A model generated the notes under the pieces. It did not search any database. It was not told the DNA's origin and saw nothing but the letters and a program-made list of their open reading frames with translations. This document shows, piece by piece, positions 1-7,731 of a stretch of 15,809 bases of DNA. Each line of letters opens with the position of its first letter. Within the stretch, counting starts at the first letter, position 1. The DNA lies in NCBI GenBank assembly GCA_964521085.1, contig CAZFPL010000073.1, positions 1 through 15,809 of the forward strand, in the 5' to 3' direction. The stretch is from JAFGKK01 sp964521085. GTDB lineage: Bacteria > Chloroflexota > Anaerolineae > Anaerolineales > RBG-16-64-43. The position numbers were made by a program, and so were the translations under genes.

Positions 1-2171
1 TCGGCATGCGTTCCCTTGCCGGCGATCTTGCCTTCGTCGAGCACGACGATCTGTTCGGATTGCATGATCGTGGAAATGCGCTGGGTGACGATCAGCAGGG
101 TGCTGGCGCCGGTTTCCGCCTTGAGCGCCTTGCGCAGTGCTGAGTCGGTCTTGAAATCGAGCGCCGAGAAACTGTCGTCAAAGATATAGATGGAAGCCTT
201 CTTCACCAGGGCGCGGGCGATCGAAAGACGCTGCTTCTGCCCGCCGGATACGTTCGTTCCGCCTTGGGCGACCTCCATCTCCATCCCCTCCGGCGTGGAG
301 TCGATGAACTCCGACGCCTGGGCGATCTCGGCTGCGTGCTTCAGCTCTTCCGGGGTTGCGTTCGGATCGGCGTACTGCAAATTGCTTTCGATCGTTCCGG
401 AGAAGAGGTTGCTCTTTTGCGGGACGTAGCCGATCTTCTCGCGCAGGTCATGCTGGGTCACTTCGCGGATGTCGATTCCATCGATGGTGATCGCGCCGTC
501 ACTCACCTCGTAAAAGCGCGGGATCAGGCTGACGATCGTGGATTTGCCCGAGCCGGTCGTGCCGATGAAGGCGGTGGTCTGCCCCGGCCGGGCGGTGAAG
601 GTGATGTTGTGGAGAACGTCCTCCTCGGCGCCCGGGTAGCGGAAGCACACGTCGCGGAACTCCACCGCGCCCCGGAACGGCTCGGGGAAAGGCTTCGGTT
701 TTTCCGGATCGCGGATCGACGGCTTGGTGTCGAGCACATCTGCGACCCGGTCGGCTGAGACGGCCGCCCGCGGCAGGATGATGAACATGATCGAGACCAT
801 CAGGAAAGAGAACACGATCTGCATCGCGTACTGCATGAAGGCCAGCATATCGCCGACCTGCATTTTCGATTCGGCCACCTGGTGCGCGCCGACCCATATG
901 ATCAGCAGCATCACGCCGTTCATCACCATCATCATCACCGGCATCATCACCACCATGATGCGGTTGATGAACAGCAGCGTGCCGGTCAGGTCCTGGTTGG
1001 CTTTGTCAAAGCGTTTCTCCTCGAACGGCTGCATGTTGAAGGCGCGGATGACCATCATGCCCGAAAGGTTCTCGCGGGTCACCAGGTTCAACCGGTCGAT
1101 GAGTTTCTGAATGCTTTGGAATTTGGGCAGGGCGATCACAAAGACGGTCAGGATCAGGCCGAGCAGCACGATCACCGCCAGGGCGATGATCCACCACATG
1201 TTGGCGCTTTTGCCGATCGCGCGGATCACGCCCCCGATGCCGATGATCGGCGCATAGATGACCATGCGCATCACCATGATCACCACCATCTGGATCTGGG
1301 TGATGTCGTTGGTCGAGCGGGTGATGAGCGAGGCGGTGGAGAATTTGTCGAACTCCGTGCTGGAGAAGCTTTCCACACGCTGAAAGACCGAGCGGCGCAG
1401 GTCGCGCGCCACGCCGGCCGCCGTGCGGGCCGAAAGGTATCCGACCGCGATGGTGCATGCTCCCGAAAGCAGGGTCAGGAGCAGCATCAGGATGCCGGCG
1501 TGGATGATGTACTCCGTTTGCAGCTTGCTGGTATCCATCCCCAGCGCGGCGTACTCCGCCTTGACGGTTGCTACCGCCATCTGGTTGATCATACTTTCGC
1601 CGAGGGTGGAGAATTTCGAGTTGATGGCATCGCTGATTTTAGAGAGCTGGGCCGCGGGTAGCTTGGAGAGAACGGTCCACAGATCCATGCCGGGGGGGAT
1701 CTTCGACAGATCGAAGCCGAGGCCCTGAGCCATGGCGGCGGCTTTGGTCGGATCGGCAAGCAACTGCTCGATGGCGGATGTCACGAGCAGCCCCTTGCCC
1801 AAGACCGGATTGAGTTTCTTTATTTCCGCGGCATCGACGCCCTTCAAAACGTACACCGGTCCCTGGGCCAGACCGGGATATTCTTTGAGGTACTTGTCGT
1901 AATCGGCCGAGGTGCTGTCGATCAACGTGTAATCCCCAAGGACAAGCGCCTTGTCGTCGGCGGTGAGGAAAAGGACCAGCCGGTCCATCTCACTCTGACG
2001 GATCGCCTTGGGCACCGCGTTTTCCACGCCGCCCTGCTGGATGCCGTTGTTGACGATCTTGGACATGTAATCCGGCAACGCCAGGTCGGCGTTGGCCTGC
2101 ACAAACAGCAAACCGACGGCGATCAGGATCAATAAGAGGTAGGGTTTAAGGTATTTGAGTATACGAATCAT
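1..2171 (-). CDS. ABC exporter half (TMD-NBD fusion), degenerate-site subunit, cut by left edge
   Basis: Type IV ABC exporter subunit, membrane domain then ATPase; 723 codons are visible and the C-terminus lies beyond base 1. The ATG at 2171 overlaps the marR stop (ATGA), indicating translational coupling. TM1 is about residues 10-27 and TM2 about 224-246; the roughly 195 residues between form a hydrophilic extracytosolic region, far longer than usual. Walker A is GTTGSGKST (537-545), the signature is VSGGQ (641-645), and Walker B is IYIFDD (661-666) with Asp at the catalytic Glu position. The H-loop reads TQRIST with Gln697 in place of His. These two changes mark the degenerate half of heterodimeric exporters such as TM287/288, so an active partner is expected just past the left edge. 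The substrate cannot be read; a MarR neighbour suggests drug or toxicant export (inference). Confidence 0.93.
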   Translation of the reverse strand, partial: MIRILKYLKPYLLLILIAVGLLFVQANADLALPDYMSKIVNNGIQQGGVENAVPKAIRQSEMDRLVLFLTADDKALVLGDYTLIDSTSADYDKYLKEYPGLAQGPVYVLKGVDAAEIKKLNPVLGKGLLVTSAIEQLLADPTKAAAMAQGLGFDLSKIPPGMDLWTVLSKLPAAQLSKISDAINSKFSTLGESMINQMAVATVKAEYAALGMDTSKLQTEYIIHAGILMLLLTLLSGACTIAVGYLSARTAAGVARDLRRSVFQRVESFSSTEFDKFSTASLITRSTNDITQIQMVVIMVMRMVIYAPIIGIGGVIRAIGKSANMWWIIALAVIVLLGLILTVFVIALPKFQSIQKLIDRLNLVTRENLSGMMVIRAFNMQPFEEKRFDKANQDLTGTLLFINRIMVVMMPVMMMVMNGVMLLIIWVGAHQVAESKMQVGDMLAFMQYAMQIVFSFLMVSIMFIILPRAAVSADRVADVLDTKPSIRDPEKPKPFPEPFRGAVEFRDVCFRYPGAEEDVLHNITFTARPGQTTAFIGTTGSGKSTIVSLIPRFYEVSDGAITIDGIDIREVTQHDLREKIGYVPQKSNLFSGTIESNLQYADPNATPEELKHAAEIAQASEFIDSTPEGMEMEVAQGGTNVSGGQKQRLSIARALVKKASIYIFDDSFSALDFKTDSALRKALKAETGASTLLIVTQRISTIMQSEQIVVLDEGKIAGKGTHA

Positions 2172-2680
2172 GGGTGCTTGACTCCTTCGGCGTTATTTTT
2201 TTCGCGCGCGTGGCCGGAAATGTCGCCTGTTCTGTTTTGCTTTTCCAGTTGGTTGGTTTTCTCCACCAGGATTTTCAGCGCAGAGGTGACGTGCATTTGT
2301 TCCTGCGTCGAGAGCAGCGCGACCATGCCGCTCAGCCATCCCTGCTGGGCATGGATGCTCTCCAGGAGGATTTTGCGGCCTTTCTCGGTGAGGACGAGCT
2401 GCTTGGCGCGGCGGTCCTGCGGATCTTCCGAACGCCGGATGAGATCCAAATTCACCAGGTTTTCGATCATCTGGCTGGCGGCGGCGCTGGTGACGCCCAG
2501 TTCGTCGCCGATGTCAGAAACGCTGCAGACGCCTTTGCGGCGGATTTGAAAAAGGGCTCCGATCTGGGGTATGGAGACTCCCTTCTCCTTGGAGAAGAGC
2601 AGAAAGTTATGCATCGAATTCCGCATGAAAGTGCCGGTCCATTCGTGCAGCGCAGCCAGGAATTGGTCGGATGCGGTCAT
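2168..2680 (-). CDS. MarR-family transcriptional repressor
   Basis: A 170-residue winged-helix regulator, close to the usual MarR length (140-170). The DNA-binding region covers about residues 45-100: a helix-turn-helix around SVSDIGDELGVTSAAASQMI, then a wing containing DPQDRRAKQLVLTEKG, the DxRxxxxxLT pattern typical of the family. The N- and C-terminal helices should form the dimer interface. The C-terminal 25 residues are charged and probably disordered. The ATG at 2680 has a GAGAGG ribosome-binding site a few bases upstream, and the stop overlaps the start of the ABC exporter gene by four bases, so the two form one operon. The promoter is overlapped by an inverted repeat, so autorepression of marR and the exporter, relieved by a ligand, is the likely circuit (inference). 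The ligand is unknown. Confidence 0.93.
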   Translation of the reverse strand: MTASDQFLAALHEWTGTFMRNSMHNFLLFSKEKGVSIPQIGALFQIRRKGVCSVSDIGDELGVTSAAASQMIENLVNLDLIRRSEDPQDRRAKQLVLTEKGRKILLESIHAQQGWLSGMVALLSTQEQMHVTSALKILVEKTNQLEKQNRTGDISGHAREKNNAEGVKHP

Positions 2681-2696
2681 AGATTAACCTCTCTAA

Positions 2697-2718
2697 ATAG
2701 TTAAGAGCGCTAAACTAT
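2697..2718. promoter_or_regulatory. Probable MarR operator (inverted repeat)
   Basis: A 22-base imperfect palindrome with perfect ATAGTT/AACTAT arms and additional inner matches; only four of its 22 positions break symmetry. It overlaps the -10 hexamer and covers the predicted start of transcription of marR, a repressing position. Arms of this TAGTT/AACTA kind are common in MarR-family operators. Binding by this MarR protein is inferred from position and symmetry. Confidence 0.7.
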
Positions 2719-2742
2719 AAAGCCCGCCGTGGAATTCGTCAA
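2714..2742 (-). promoter_or_regulatory. Sigma-70 promoter of the marR-ABC operon
   Basis: Read on the minus strand: -35 TTGACG (2742-2737), a 17-base spacer, and -10 TATAGT (2719-2714). Both hexamers are one mismatch from consensus at ideal spacing. Transcription should begin near 2707, giving a leader of about 27 bases before the marR ATG. Confidence 0.8.
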
Positions 2743-2928
2743 GGATAGTATGGGCTTCCATTGTGGAGATCTGATGAACGATCCGTGGAAAGTCCCGGAA
2801 AGATTCGGAAAGAAGGGATACAATCCCCGTTGGAATCCGACCGCCGGCTCCGGTAGAACCAGAGCGGGAAAAGTTCCGGATGGAAGATCGAAAGGCGGCG
2901 GGGAATTCTTTTCAGCGGGTGCTTGCCC
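2720..2928 (+). other. Leader region upstream of rfbB
   Basis: About 210 bases between the marR promoter and rfbB. I find no convincing plus-strand promoter; TACAAT at 2819-2824 is a possible -10 but lacks a good -35. No terminator or RNA gene is visible. Confidence 0.3.
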
Positions 2929-4011
2929 ATGTCCATTCTGGTCACCGGCGGAGCCGGCTTTATCGGCTCCAATTTCATCCGCGGTCTCCTGCGAAGCGAT
3001 CCGGATATCCGGGTCGTCAACCTCGATGCGCTCACCTACGCTGGCGCACAGGAGAATCTGGAGGATCTTCCGGATCCGCAGCGGCACCTCTTCGTCCACG
3101 GGGAGATTGGCGACCGCGCGCTGGTGGACGGCCTCCTGCGGCGCCACCGGATCGAAACGATCGTCCACTTCGCGGCCGAAACGCACGTCGACCGTTCCAT
3201 CATGGATCCCGCGCCGTTCTTCCGGACGAATGTCATGGGGACTCTTGCGCTGTTGGAAGCCGCGCGCAAATTCTGGATTGAGGAAAAGGCGTTCCCGCCT
3301 GCGGCCGTCCGGTTTCATCACATTTCCACCGACGAAGTATTCGGTTCGCTGCGGCCGGAGGACCCGCCATTTTCCGAACGCTCCCCCTATGCCCCTTCCT
3401 CGCCGTATGCGGCTTCCAAGGCGGCCGCCGATCACCTCGCTCGTGCGTATTTCCACTCCTTCGAATTGCCCGTCACGATCACGAATTGCTCCAATAACTT
3501 CGGGCCGTACCAATATCCCGAAAAGTTGGTGGCGCTGACGATCGCGAATGCGTTGCGGGGCGAGAGCATTCCCGTCTACGGCGACGGCGGGCAGATTCGG
3601 GATTGGCTGTACGTCGAAGACCACTGTGAAGCCGTGCGGACGGTGCTGTCGCGGGGGATGCCGGGGGCGACGTATCTTCTCGGCGGCGGCAACCAGCCGG
3701 CCAACCTGGACTTGGTGCGGATGATTTGCGGCTTGCTTGACCAGTATCTCCCGAATTCCAACCGTGTTCCGCACAGTACGTTAATTCGCAGGATCCCTGA
3801 CCGGCCCGGGCATGATCGGCGGTACGCAATGGATTCTTCCAAAATCCAGCGCGAACTCGGGTGGGTTCCCCGGGAAACCCTCGAATCGGGGCTTCGGAAA
3901 ACGGTGGAGTGGTATCTCGCGAATCCCAAATGGCTGGAGGCGATCCGGAAGAAGCCCGGCTACCGGCAATGGATGACCGCCCAATATCCGGATCAGGGAG
4001 AGTGTCCATGA
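2929..4011 (+). CDS. rfbB: dTDP-glucose 4,6-dehydratase
   Basis: Converts dTDP-glucose to dTDP-4-keto-6-deoxyglucose with bound NAD+, the second step towards dTDP-6-deoxysugars; cytosolic extended short-chain dehydrogenase. The 360-residue product has the usual family length. Visible motifs are the nucleotide-binding TGGAGFIG (6-13), the catalytic triad stretch STDEVFG with T134, D135 and E136, YAASK with Y160 and K164, and the substrate-binding RDWLYVEDH region. I chose the ATG at 2929 because the product then starts MSILVTGGAGFIG as in the family; an in-frame TTG at 2923 is possible, and neither has a strong ribosome-binding site. The stop overlaps rfbA by four bases (ATGA), so the two are co-translated. 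rfbC and rfbD do not follow. Confidence 0.95.
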   Translation: MSILVTGGAGFIGSNFIRGLLRSDPDIRVVNLDALTYAGAQENLEDLPDPQRHLFVHGEIGDRALVDGLLRRHRIETIVHFAAETHVDRSIMDPAPFFRTNVMGTLALLEAARKFWIEEKAFPPAAVRFHHISTDEVFGSLRPEDPPFSERSPYAPSSPYAASKAAADHLARAYFHSFELPVTITNCSNNFGPYQYPEKLVALTIANALRGESIPVYGDGGQIRDWLYVEDHCEAVRTVLSRGMPGATYLLGGGNQPANLDLVRMICGLLDQYLPNSNRVPHSTLIRRIPDRPGHDRRYAMDSSKIQRELGWVPRETLESGLRKTVEWYLANPKWLEAIRKKPGYRQWMTAQYPDQGECP

Positions 4012-4883
4012 AAGGAATTATTCTGGCCGGCGGGCAGGGAACCCGCCTGTATCCTTTGACCAAAGTGGTCTGCAAACAACTCTTGCCGGTATATGACAAG
4101 CCGATGATCTATTATCCGCTGTCGATCCTCATGCTGGCGGGCATCCGCGAGATTCTGATCATCAGCACCAGCCGGGACCTGCCCGCCTTTCAGCAGTTGC
4201 TGGACGACGGCGGACAATGGGGATTGCGTTTTCAATTTGCCGTGCAGAAGGAACCGCGCGGATTGGCGGAAGCGTTCCTTGTGGGGCAGGATTTTATCGG
4301 AGAGGAACCCGTCTGCCTGGTCCTGGGCGACAGCATTTTCTACGGGCAGGGATTGCAGGCCATCCTCCGCTCGGCCGCGCGCCTGACGGAGGGGGCGCTT
4401 ATCTTTGCGTATTCGGTGAAGGATCTTTCCCGTTATGGGGTCGTGCAGCTCGACCCGCAGGGAGCCGTGCTGAACATCGAAGAAAAACCAAGCAGCCCGC
4501 GGTCCCGCTACGCCGTAACCGGATTGTATTTTTACGATCATCGGGCGGCCGGGATCGCAGCCGGTTTGACGCCCTCCGCCCGCGGCGAGTTGGAGATCAC
4601 CGATTTGAACAGGGTTTACCTGAAGCAAGGCCGGCTGAAGGCGGAAGTGCTCGGTCGGGGTATCGCCTGGCTGGACGCAGGCACGCAGGAAGACCTCCTG
4701 CAAGCCTCCAAGTTCATCCAGACAATTCAGGAACGGCAAGGCTTGATGATCGCATGCCCCGAGGAGATCGCCTTCCGGATGGGTTTCATCAAGCGCGAAG
4801 AATTGGAGCAGCTCGTTGCTGCGATGAATCGAAATCCGTATAGCGGATATCTGATGAATTTATTGGAAGAAATGACCCCCTGA
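4008..4883 (+). CDS. rfbA: Glucose-1-phosphate thymidylyltransferase
   Basis: Makes dTDP-glucose from dTTP and glucose-1-phosphate, feeding RfbB. The 291-residue product matches the family length. The N-terminal nucleotide-binding motif LAGGQGTRLYPLT spans 6-18, the conserved K23 and LPVYDKP follow (26-32), and metal-binding LGDSIFYG holds D108. EEKP and the C-terminal WLDAGT stretch are also typical. The ATG at 4008 overlaps the rfbB stop and has a GGGAGAG ribosome-binding site. The gene ends 13 bases short of the stop of the convergent aminotransferase gene, with no hairpin terminator visible in the gap, so read-through antisense into the opposing operon is plausible. Confidence 0.96.
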   Translation: MKGIILAGGQGTRLYPLTKVVCKQLLPVYDKPMIYYPLSILMLAGIREILIISTSRDLPAFQQLLDDGGQWGLRFQFAVQKEPRGLAEAFLVGQDFIGEEPVCLVLGDSIFYGQGLQAILRSAARLTEGALIFAYSVKDLSRYGVVQLDPQGAVLNIEEKPSSPRSRYAVTGLYFYDHRAAGIAAGLTPSARGELEITDLNRVYLKQGRLKAEVLGRGIAWLDAGTQEDLLQASKFIQTIQERQGLMIACPEEIAFRMGFIKREELEQLVAAMNRNPYSGYLMNLLEEMTP

Positions 4884-4896
4884 AACGGGACCTGCA

Positions 4897-5988
4897 TCAA
4901 AATCCATTAATCGCGTCGATAACCGTTTGCATTTCTTCCCCGCGCATTCCCGGAAAGAGCGGCAGGGTAAGCACTTCCCGCGCCGCGCCTTCGGTTTCGG
5001 GTAGATCCCCGGCGGAGAGGTTTAAATTCCGAAACCCTTCCTGCAGGTGGACGGGCACCGGGTAGTGGATCGAGGTCTCGATGCCGAGACGGGCGAGATG
5101 CGTCCGGAGTGAATCACGGCGCGGATGGCGGACGGTGTAGGCGTAATACACGGGAGTTGAATCCGGCGTCTCCTGCGGCACTCCCAGCCCGGCCGCCGCC
5201 AGCCGCTCATGGTAGATCCCCGCCAACCTTCTGCGTTCCGCATTCGAGTCATCCAAACACCGCAATTTCACCAGCAAGATGGCGGCTTGAATCTCGTCCA
5301 GCCGGCTGTTCATTCCTTTCCGGCGGCTGATCCGGTCTGCATCCCATCCATACTGCCGGATTGCACGCGCCCGGCCGGCCAAATCCGGATCGTCGGTGAC
5401 GACGGCTCCGCCGTCGCCGTATGCGCCGAGATTTTTGGTGGGATAGAAACTGAACGCGGCGATTCGTCCCCATGCCCCGACCCGTTTTCCGCGGTAGAGG
5501 GCTCCGTGCGCCTGCGCGCAATCCTCGATGACCTGCAGGTCATGTTGAGCAGCGATTTCCAGAATCGGATTCAGGTCGGCTGGTTGGCCATAGAGATGGA
5601 CGGGAAGCACCGCGCGGGTGCGCGGGGTGATCGCGGCGAGCATCCGCTGCGGATCCATCGTATAGCGGACCGGATCGATGTCGACCAGAACCGGCCTGGC
5701 TCCCGCCAGTTCCACCGCGGCGACCGTGGCCGCGGAGGTGTGCGCCACCGTGATCACCTCGTCCCCCGGGCCGATGCCGCACGAGAGCAAGGCGATCTGC
5801 AGCGCTTCCGTGCCGGAAGCGACACCGATGCAGAATCTCACCCCGCAATATGCCGCAAACGCCTTTTCGAACGCCTCCACCTCCCTGCCCAAAATAAATT
5901 GACCCCGGTTTCTCACCCGGGCTATTGCCGCGTCAATCTCGGCCTGGATGCTTTCGTCTTGTCGCTTTAAATCGAGGACGGGGATCAT
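4897..5988 (-). CDS. DegT/DnrJ/EryC1/StrS-family sugar aminotransferase
   Basis: PLP-dependent fold-type I aminotransferase that normally places an amino group on a nucleotide-linked keto-sugar. The 363-residue product starts MIPVLDLKRQ, as many family members do. GTEA (59-62) binds the cofactor phosphate, D156 in VIEDCAQAHGA supports the pyridine ring, and K185 in SFYPTKNLGAYGDGG is the predicted Schiff-base lysine. SRLDEIQAAIL (228-238) is the usual substrate-side motif. It is the last gene of the five-gene sugar operon, starting 7 bases after the epimerase stop with a GAGGG ribosome-binding site that overlaps that stop. The keto product of RfbB, encoded convergently, is an attractive substrate family (inference); the exact sugar and the 3- or 4-position cannot be told. 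Confidence 0.93.
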   Translation of the reverse strand: MIPVLDLKRQDESIQAEIDAAIARVRNRGQFILGREVEAFEKAFAAYCGVRFCIGVASGTEALQIALLSCGIGPGDEVITVAHTSAATVAAVELAGARPVLVDIDPVRYTMDPQRMLAAITPRTRAVLPVHLYGQPADLNPILEIAAQHDLQVIEDCAQAHGALYRGKRVGAWGRIAAFSFYPTKNLGAYGDGGAVVTDDPDLAGRARAIRQYGWDADRISRRKGMNSRLDEIQAAILLVKLRCLDDSNAERRRLAGIYHERLAAAGLGVPQETPDSTPVYYAYTVRHPRRDSLRTHLARLGIETSIHYPVPVHLQEGFRNLNLSAGDLPETEGAAREVLTLPLFPGMRGEEMQTVIDAINGF

Positions 5989-5995
5989 CAGGCCC

Positions 5996-6997
5996 TCACC
6001 AATAGTGTTCCCGGTACCGGCGGTAATAATCCAAGGTTTCGATCAACCCTTCCCGAAGCGGAGTGATGGGCTGCCAGCCCAATTCCGAACGGATCTTGGT
6101 GAGGTCGGAAACATAGGAGCCGATGTCGATTTTCTTGCGGTCGGCCGGGAAGGGGGCCAAACGGTGACGCCCGCTGCCGTTCAGTTCGACCATCAATTTC
6201 GCGAGATCCAGAAGGCGGATGGGTTCATCGCCGCCCAGGTTGTACACCTGGCCGTCGGATCCGGAATGCAAGGAAGCCAGAAGCAGCGCATCCACCGCGT
6301 CGTCCACGTAGAGCAGGTCGCGGACCGGGCTGCCGTCTCCGTATACGGTGATGTCTTCCCCGCTGAGCAATTGCCGGATCCATAGGCCGAGGAACGTCTT
6401 GAGGTTATCCTTCACCCGCATGCGCGGGCCGTAGACGTTGGTCATTCGCAAGACGACCGACCGCAGGCCGTACACGCGGTGGTAGAGAAGGTGGTAGCGT
6501 TCCCCGGCCAGTTTGTTTATCGCATTGGCGTCCACCGGATTCAGCGGATGATTTTCGTCCACCGGCAGGTAGCGCGGCGGGCCGTACACCTGGCGCGTGC
6601 CGGTGAATATTATCTTCGCCCCCGGATTCTCTCGGCGGCACACGTCGAGGAAGGCGAGTTGGCCGCGGACATTGATGTCCAGATCGGTCAACGGATCCTG
6701 CATGCTTTGGACGTGGCCGACCTGGCCGGCCAGGTTGAATATGAAATCCTGGCCCCGGACCAGCTCGGCGGATGCGGCTTGATCTCTCACATCGACCGGA
6801 TGCACCTGAAGCCGCGCCTCATATCCGGAGATGTTAAACGCATTTCCTCCGAACTCCGCTAGGAGCGGATCCATCAGGACCACCTCGGCCCCGAGGCCGA
6901 CCAGGCGCCGCGCGAGGTTGCTCCCGATGAACCCCAGACCTCCGGTGATGAGAACACGCCTGCCGGCATAATCCTTTTCAATGGATGGCATGTTCAT
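5996..6997 (-). CDS. NAD-dependent sugar-nucleotide epimerase/dehydratase (extended SDR)
   Basis: A 333-residue extended short-chain dehydrogenase of the UDP-glucose 4-epimerase/GDP-mannose dehydratase group. The Rossmann motif TGGLGFIG lies at 18-25, the central FTGTRQVYG at 132-139, and the sugar-binding RDLLYVDD in the C-terminal half. The usual catalytic YxxxK is instead NAINK: N158 replaces Tyr while K162 is kept. I recall related proteins with the same Asn, so this may be a subfamily trait and not decay. I chose the ATG at 6997 because it overlaps the GT2 stop (ATGA) and puts the Rossmann strand near the N-terminus; the frame stays open to 7243, but that extension lies inside the GT2 gene. 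It should modify a nucleotide sugar for the operon; the reaction cannot be named. Confidence 0.88.
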   Translation of the reverse strand: MNMPSIEKDYAGRRVLITGGLGFIGSNLARRLVGLGAEVVLMDPLLAEFGGNAFNISGYEARLQVHPVDVRDQAASAELVRGQDFIFNLAGQVGHVQSMQDPLTDLDINVRGQLAFLDVCRRENPGAKIIFTGTRQVYGPPRYLPVDENHPLNPVDANAINKLAGERYHLLYHRVYGLRSVVLRMTNVYGPRMRVKDNLKTFLGLWIRQLLSGEDITVYGDGSPVRDLLYVDDAVDALLLASLHSGSDGQVYNLGGDEPIRLLDLAKLMVELNGSGRHRLAPFPADRKKIDIGSYVSDLTKIRSELGWQPITPLREGLIETLDYYRRYREHYW

Positions 6998-7731
6998 GAG
7001 CGGCCTTTTCGAAGCACGAGTTGGATCCATAATGCCGCCAGGTTCTTTGCCATGCGAAACAGGCGGCGGGGATTGAAGAACTGCGAATCGCCGTATCGGC
7101 GGTAATGATGGCTGACCGGCACTTCCACAAAATGGTATCCGGCGTCTTGAAAGCGTTTCACGATTTCCAGCCCGATGGTTCCGGTCGAGCTTGTAAGCGG
7201 AACGGTTTCCAGGATGGACCGGCGGAACAGCCGGAAATCGCAATCCACGTCCCGCAGATGGAATCCAAACAACGCGCGGGCGGTGTGATGATACAACCGG
7301 CCCAGGACGGTGCGGTACCAGGGATCCTGGCGGGAGATTTTATATCCGTTCACCACATCCACGCCGTTCAAAGCGGCTTCCACCAGCCGGTCGAGTTCCA
7401 ACGGATTGTACTGGGCGTCGCCGTCGGTGTAGAAAATCCAATCCTTGACGGCGGCGGAAAAACCGGCGCGCAGGGCGCCGCCATACCCCAGCGGCAGGTC
7501 GTGGTTGATCACCCGCAATTCGGGCAGGACGCGGGCGAGGTCTTCGAGAACCAGGCCGGTGTAATCCTGACTGCCATTGTTCACCACGATGATTTCGAAA
7601 TCCTTTGTCGCAGTCCGCAGGGCCGCGCGGGCTGTCAGCACCATGCTGGCGATCGTTCCGCCGTCGTTCAGCGCAGGGAAGACCGCCGAAATGCTGGAAA
7701 GGCCGCGGTTGAGCGGTTGGGATTTACTCAT
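6994..7731 (-). CDS. Glycosyltransferase family 2, DPM1/polyprenyl-phosphate type
   Basis: A 245-residue GT-A fold transferase without a membrane anchor. The N-terminal ISAVFPALNDGGTI and VVNNGSQD (49-56) bind the nucleotide sugar; YTDGDAQYNP carries the DxD metal motif (D103, D105); DVDCDFRLFRR (161-171) and the C-terminal SHHYRRYGDSQ are typical of dolichyl-phosphate-mannose-synthase-like enzymes. It probably moves a sugar from a nucleotide donor to a polyprenyl phosphate on the cytosolic face, which would supply the GT-C enzyme of the same operon (inference). The ATG at 7731 overlaps the methyltransferase stop (ATGA); the frame is open to 7791, but the extra 20 residues are unlike the family. 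The product's last residues are basic (RKGRS). Confidence 0.93.
   Translation of the reverse strand: MSKSQPLNRGLSSISAVFPALNDGGTIASMVLTARAALRTATKDFEIIVVNNGSQDYTGLVLEDLARVLPELRVINHDLPLGYGGALRAGFSAAVKDWIFYTDGDAQYNPLELDRLVEAALNGVDVVNGYKISRQDPWYRTVLGRLYHHTARALFGFHLRDVDCDFRLFRRSILETVPLTSSTGTIGLEIVKRFQDAGYHFVEVPVSHHYRRYGDSQFFNPRRLFRMAKNLAALWIQLVLRKGRS

Noticed and set aside
897..965. Tandem repeat or CRISPR-like CATCAC repeats
   Set aside because: Short, irregular codon-level repetition inside the ABC exporter coding sequence, with no spacers or conserved unit.
882..1661. Plus-strand open frame of 259 codons with a histidine run, like a metal-binding protein
   Set aside because: It is antisense to the ABC exporter. 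The His run is the complement of Met/Val codons in a membrane helix (MVVMMPVMMMVMN), and there is no ribosome-binding site.
2923..2928. TTG start for rfbB two codons upstream
   Set aside because: It has no better ribosome-binding site, and the ATG at 2929 gives the canonical N-terminus. It remains possible.
4884..4896. Terminator between rfbA and the convergent aminotransferase gene
   Set aside because: Only 13 bases lie between the stops and no inverted repeat or T-run is visible.
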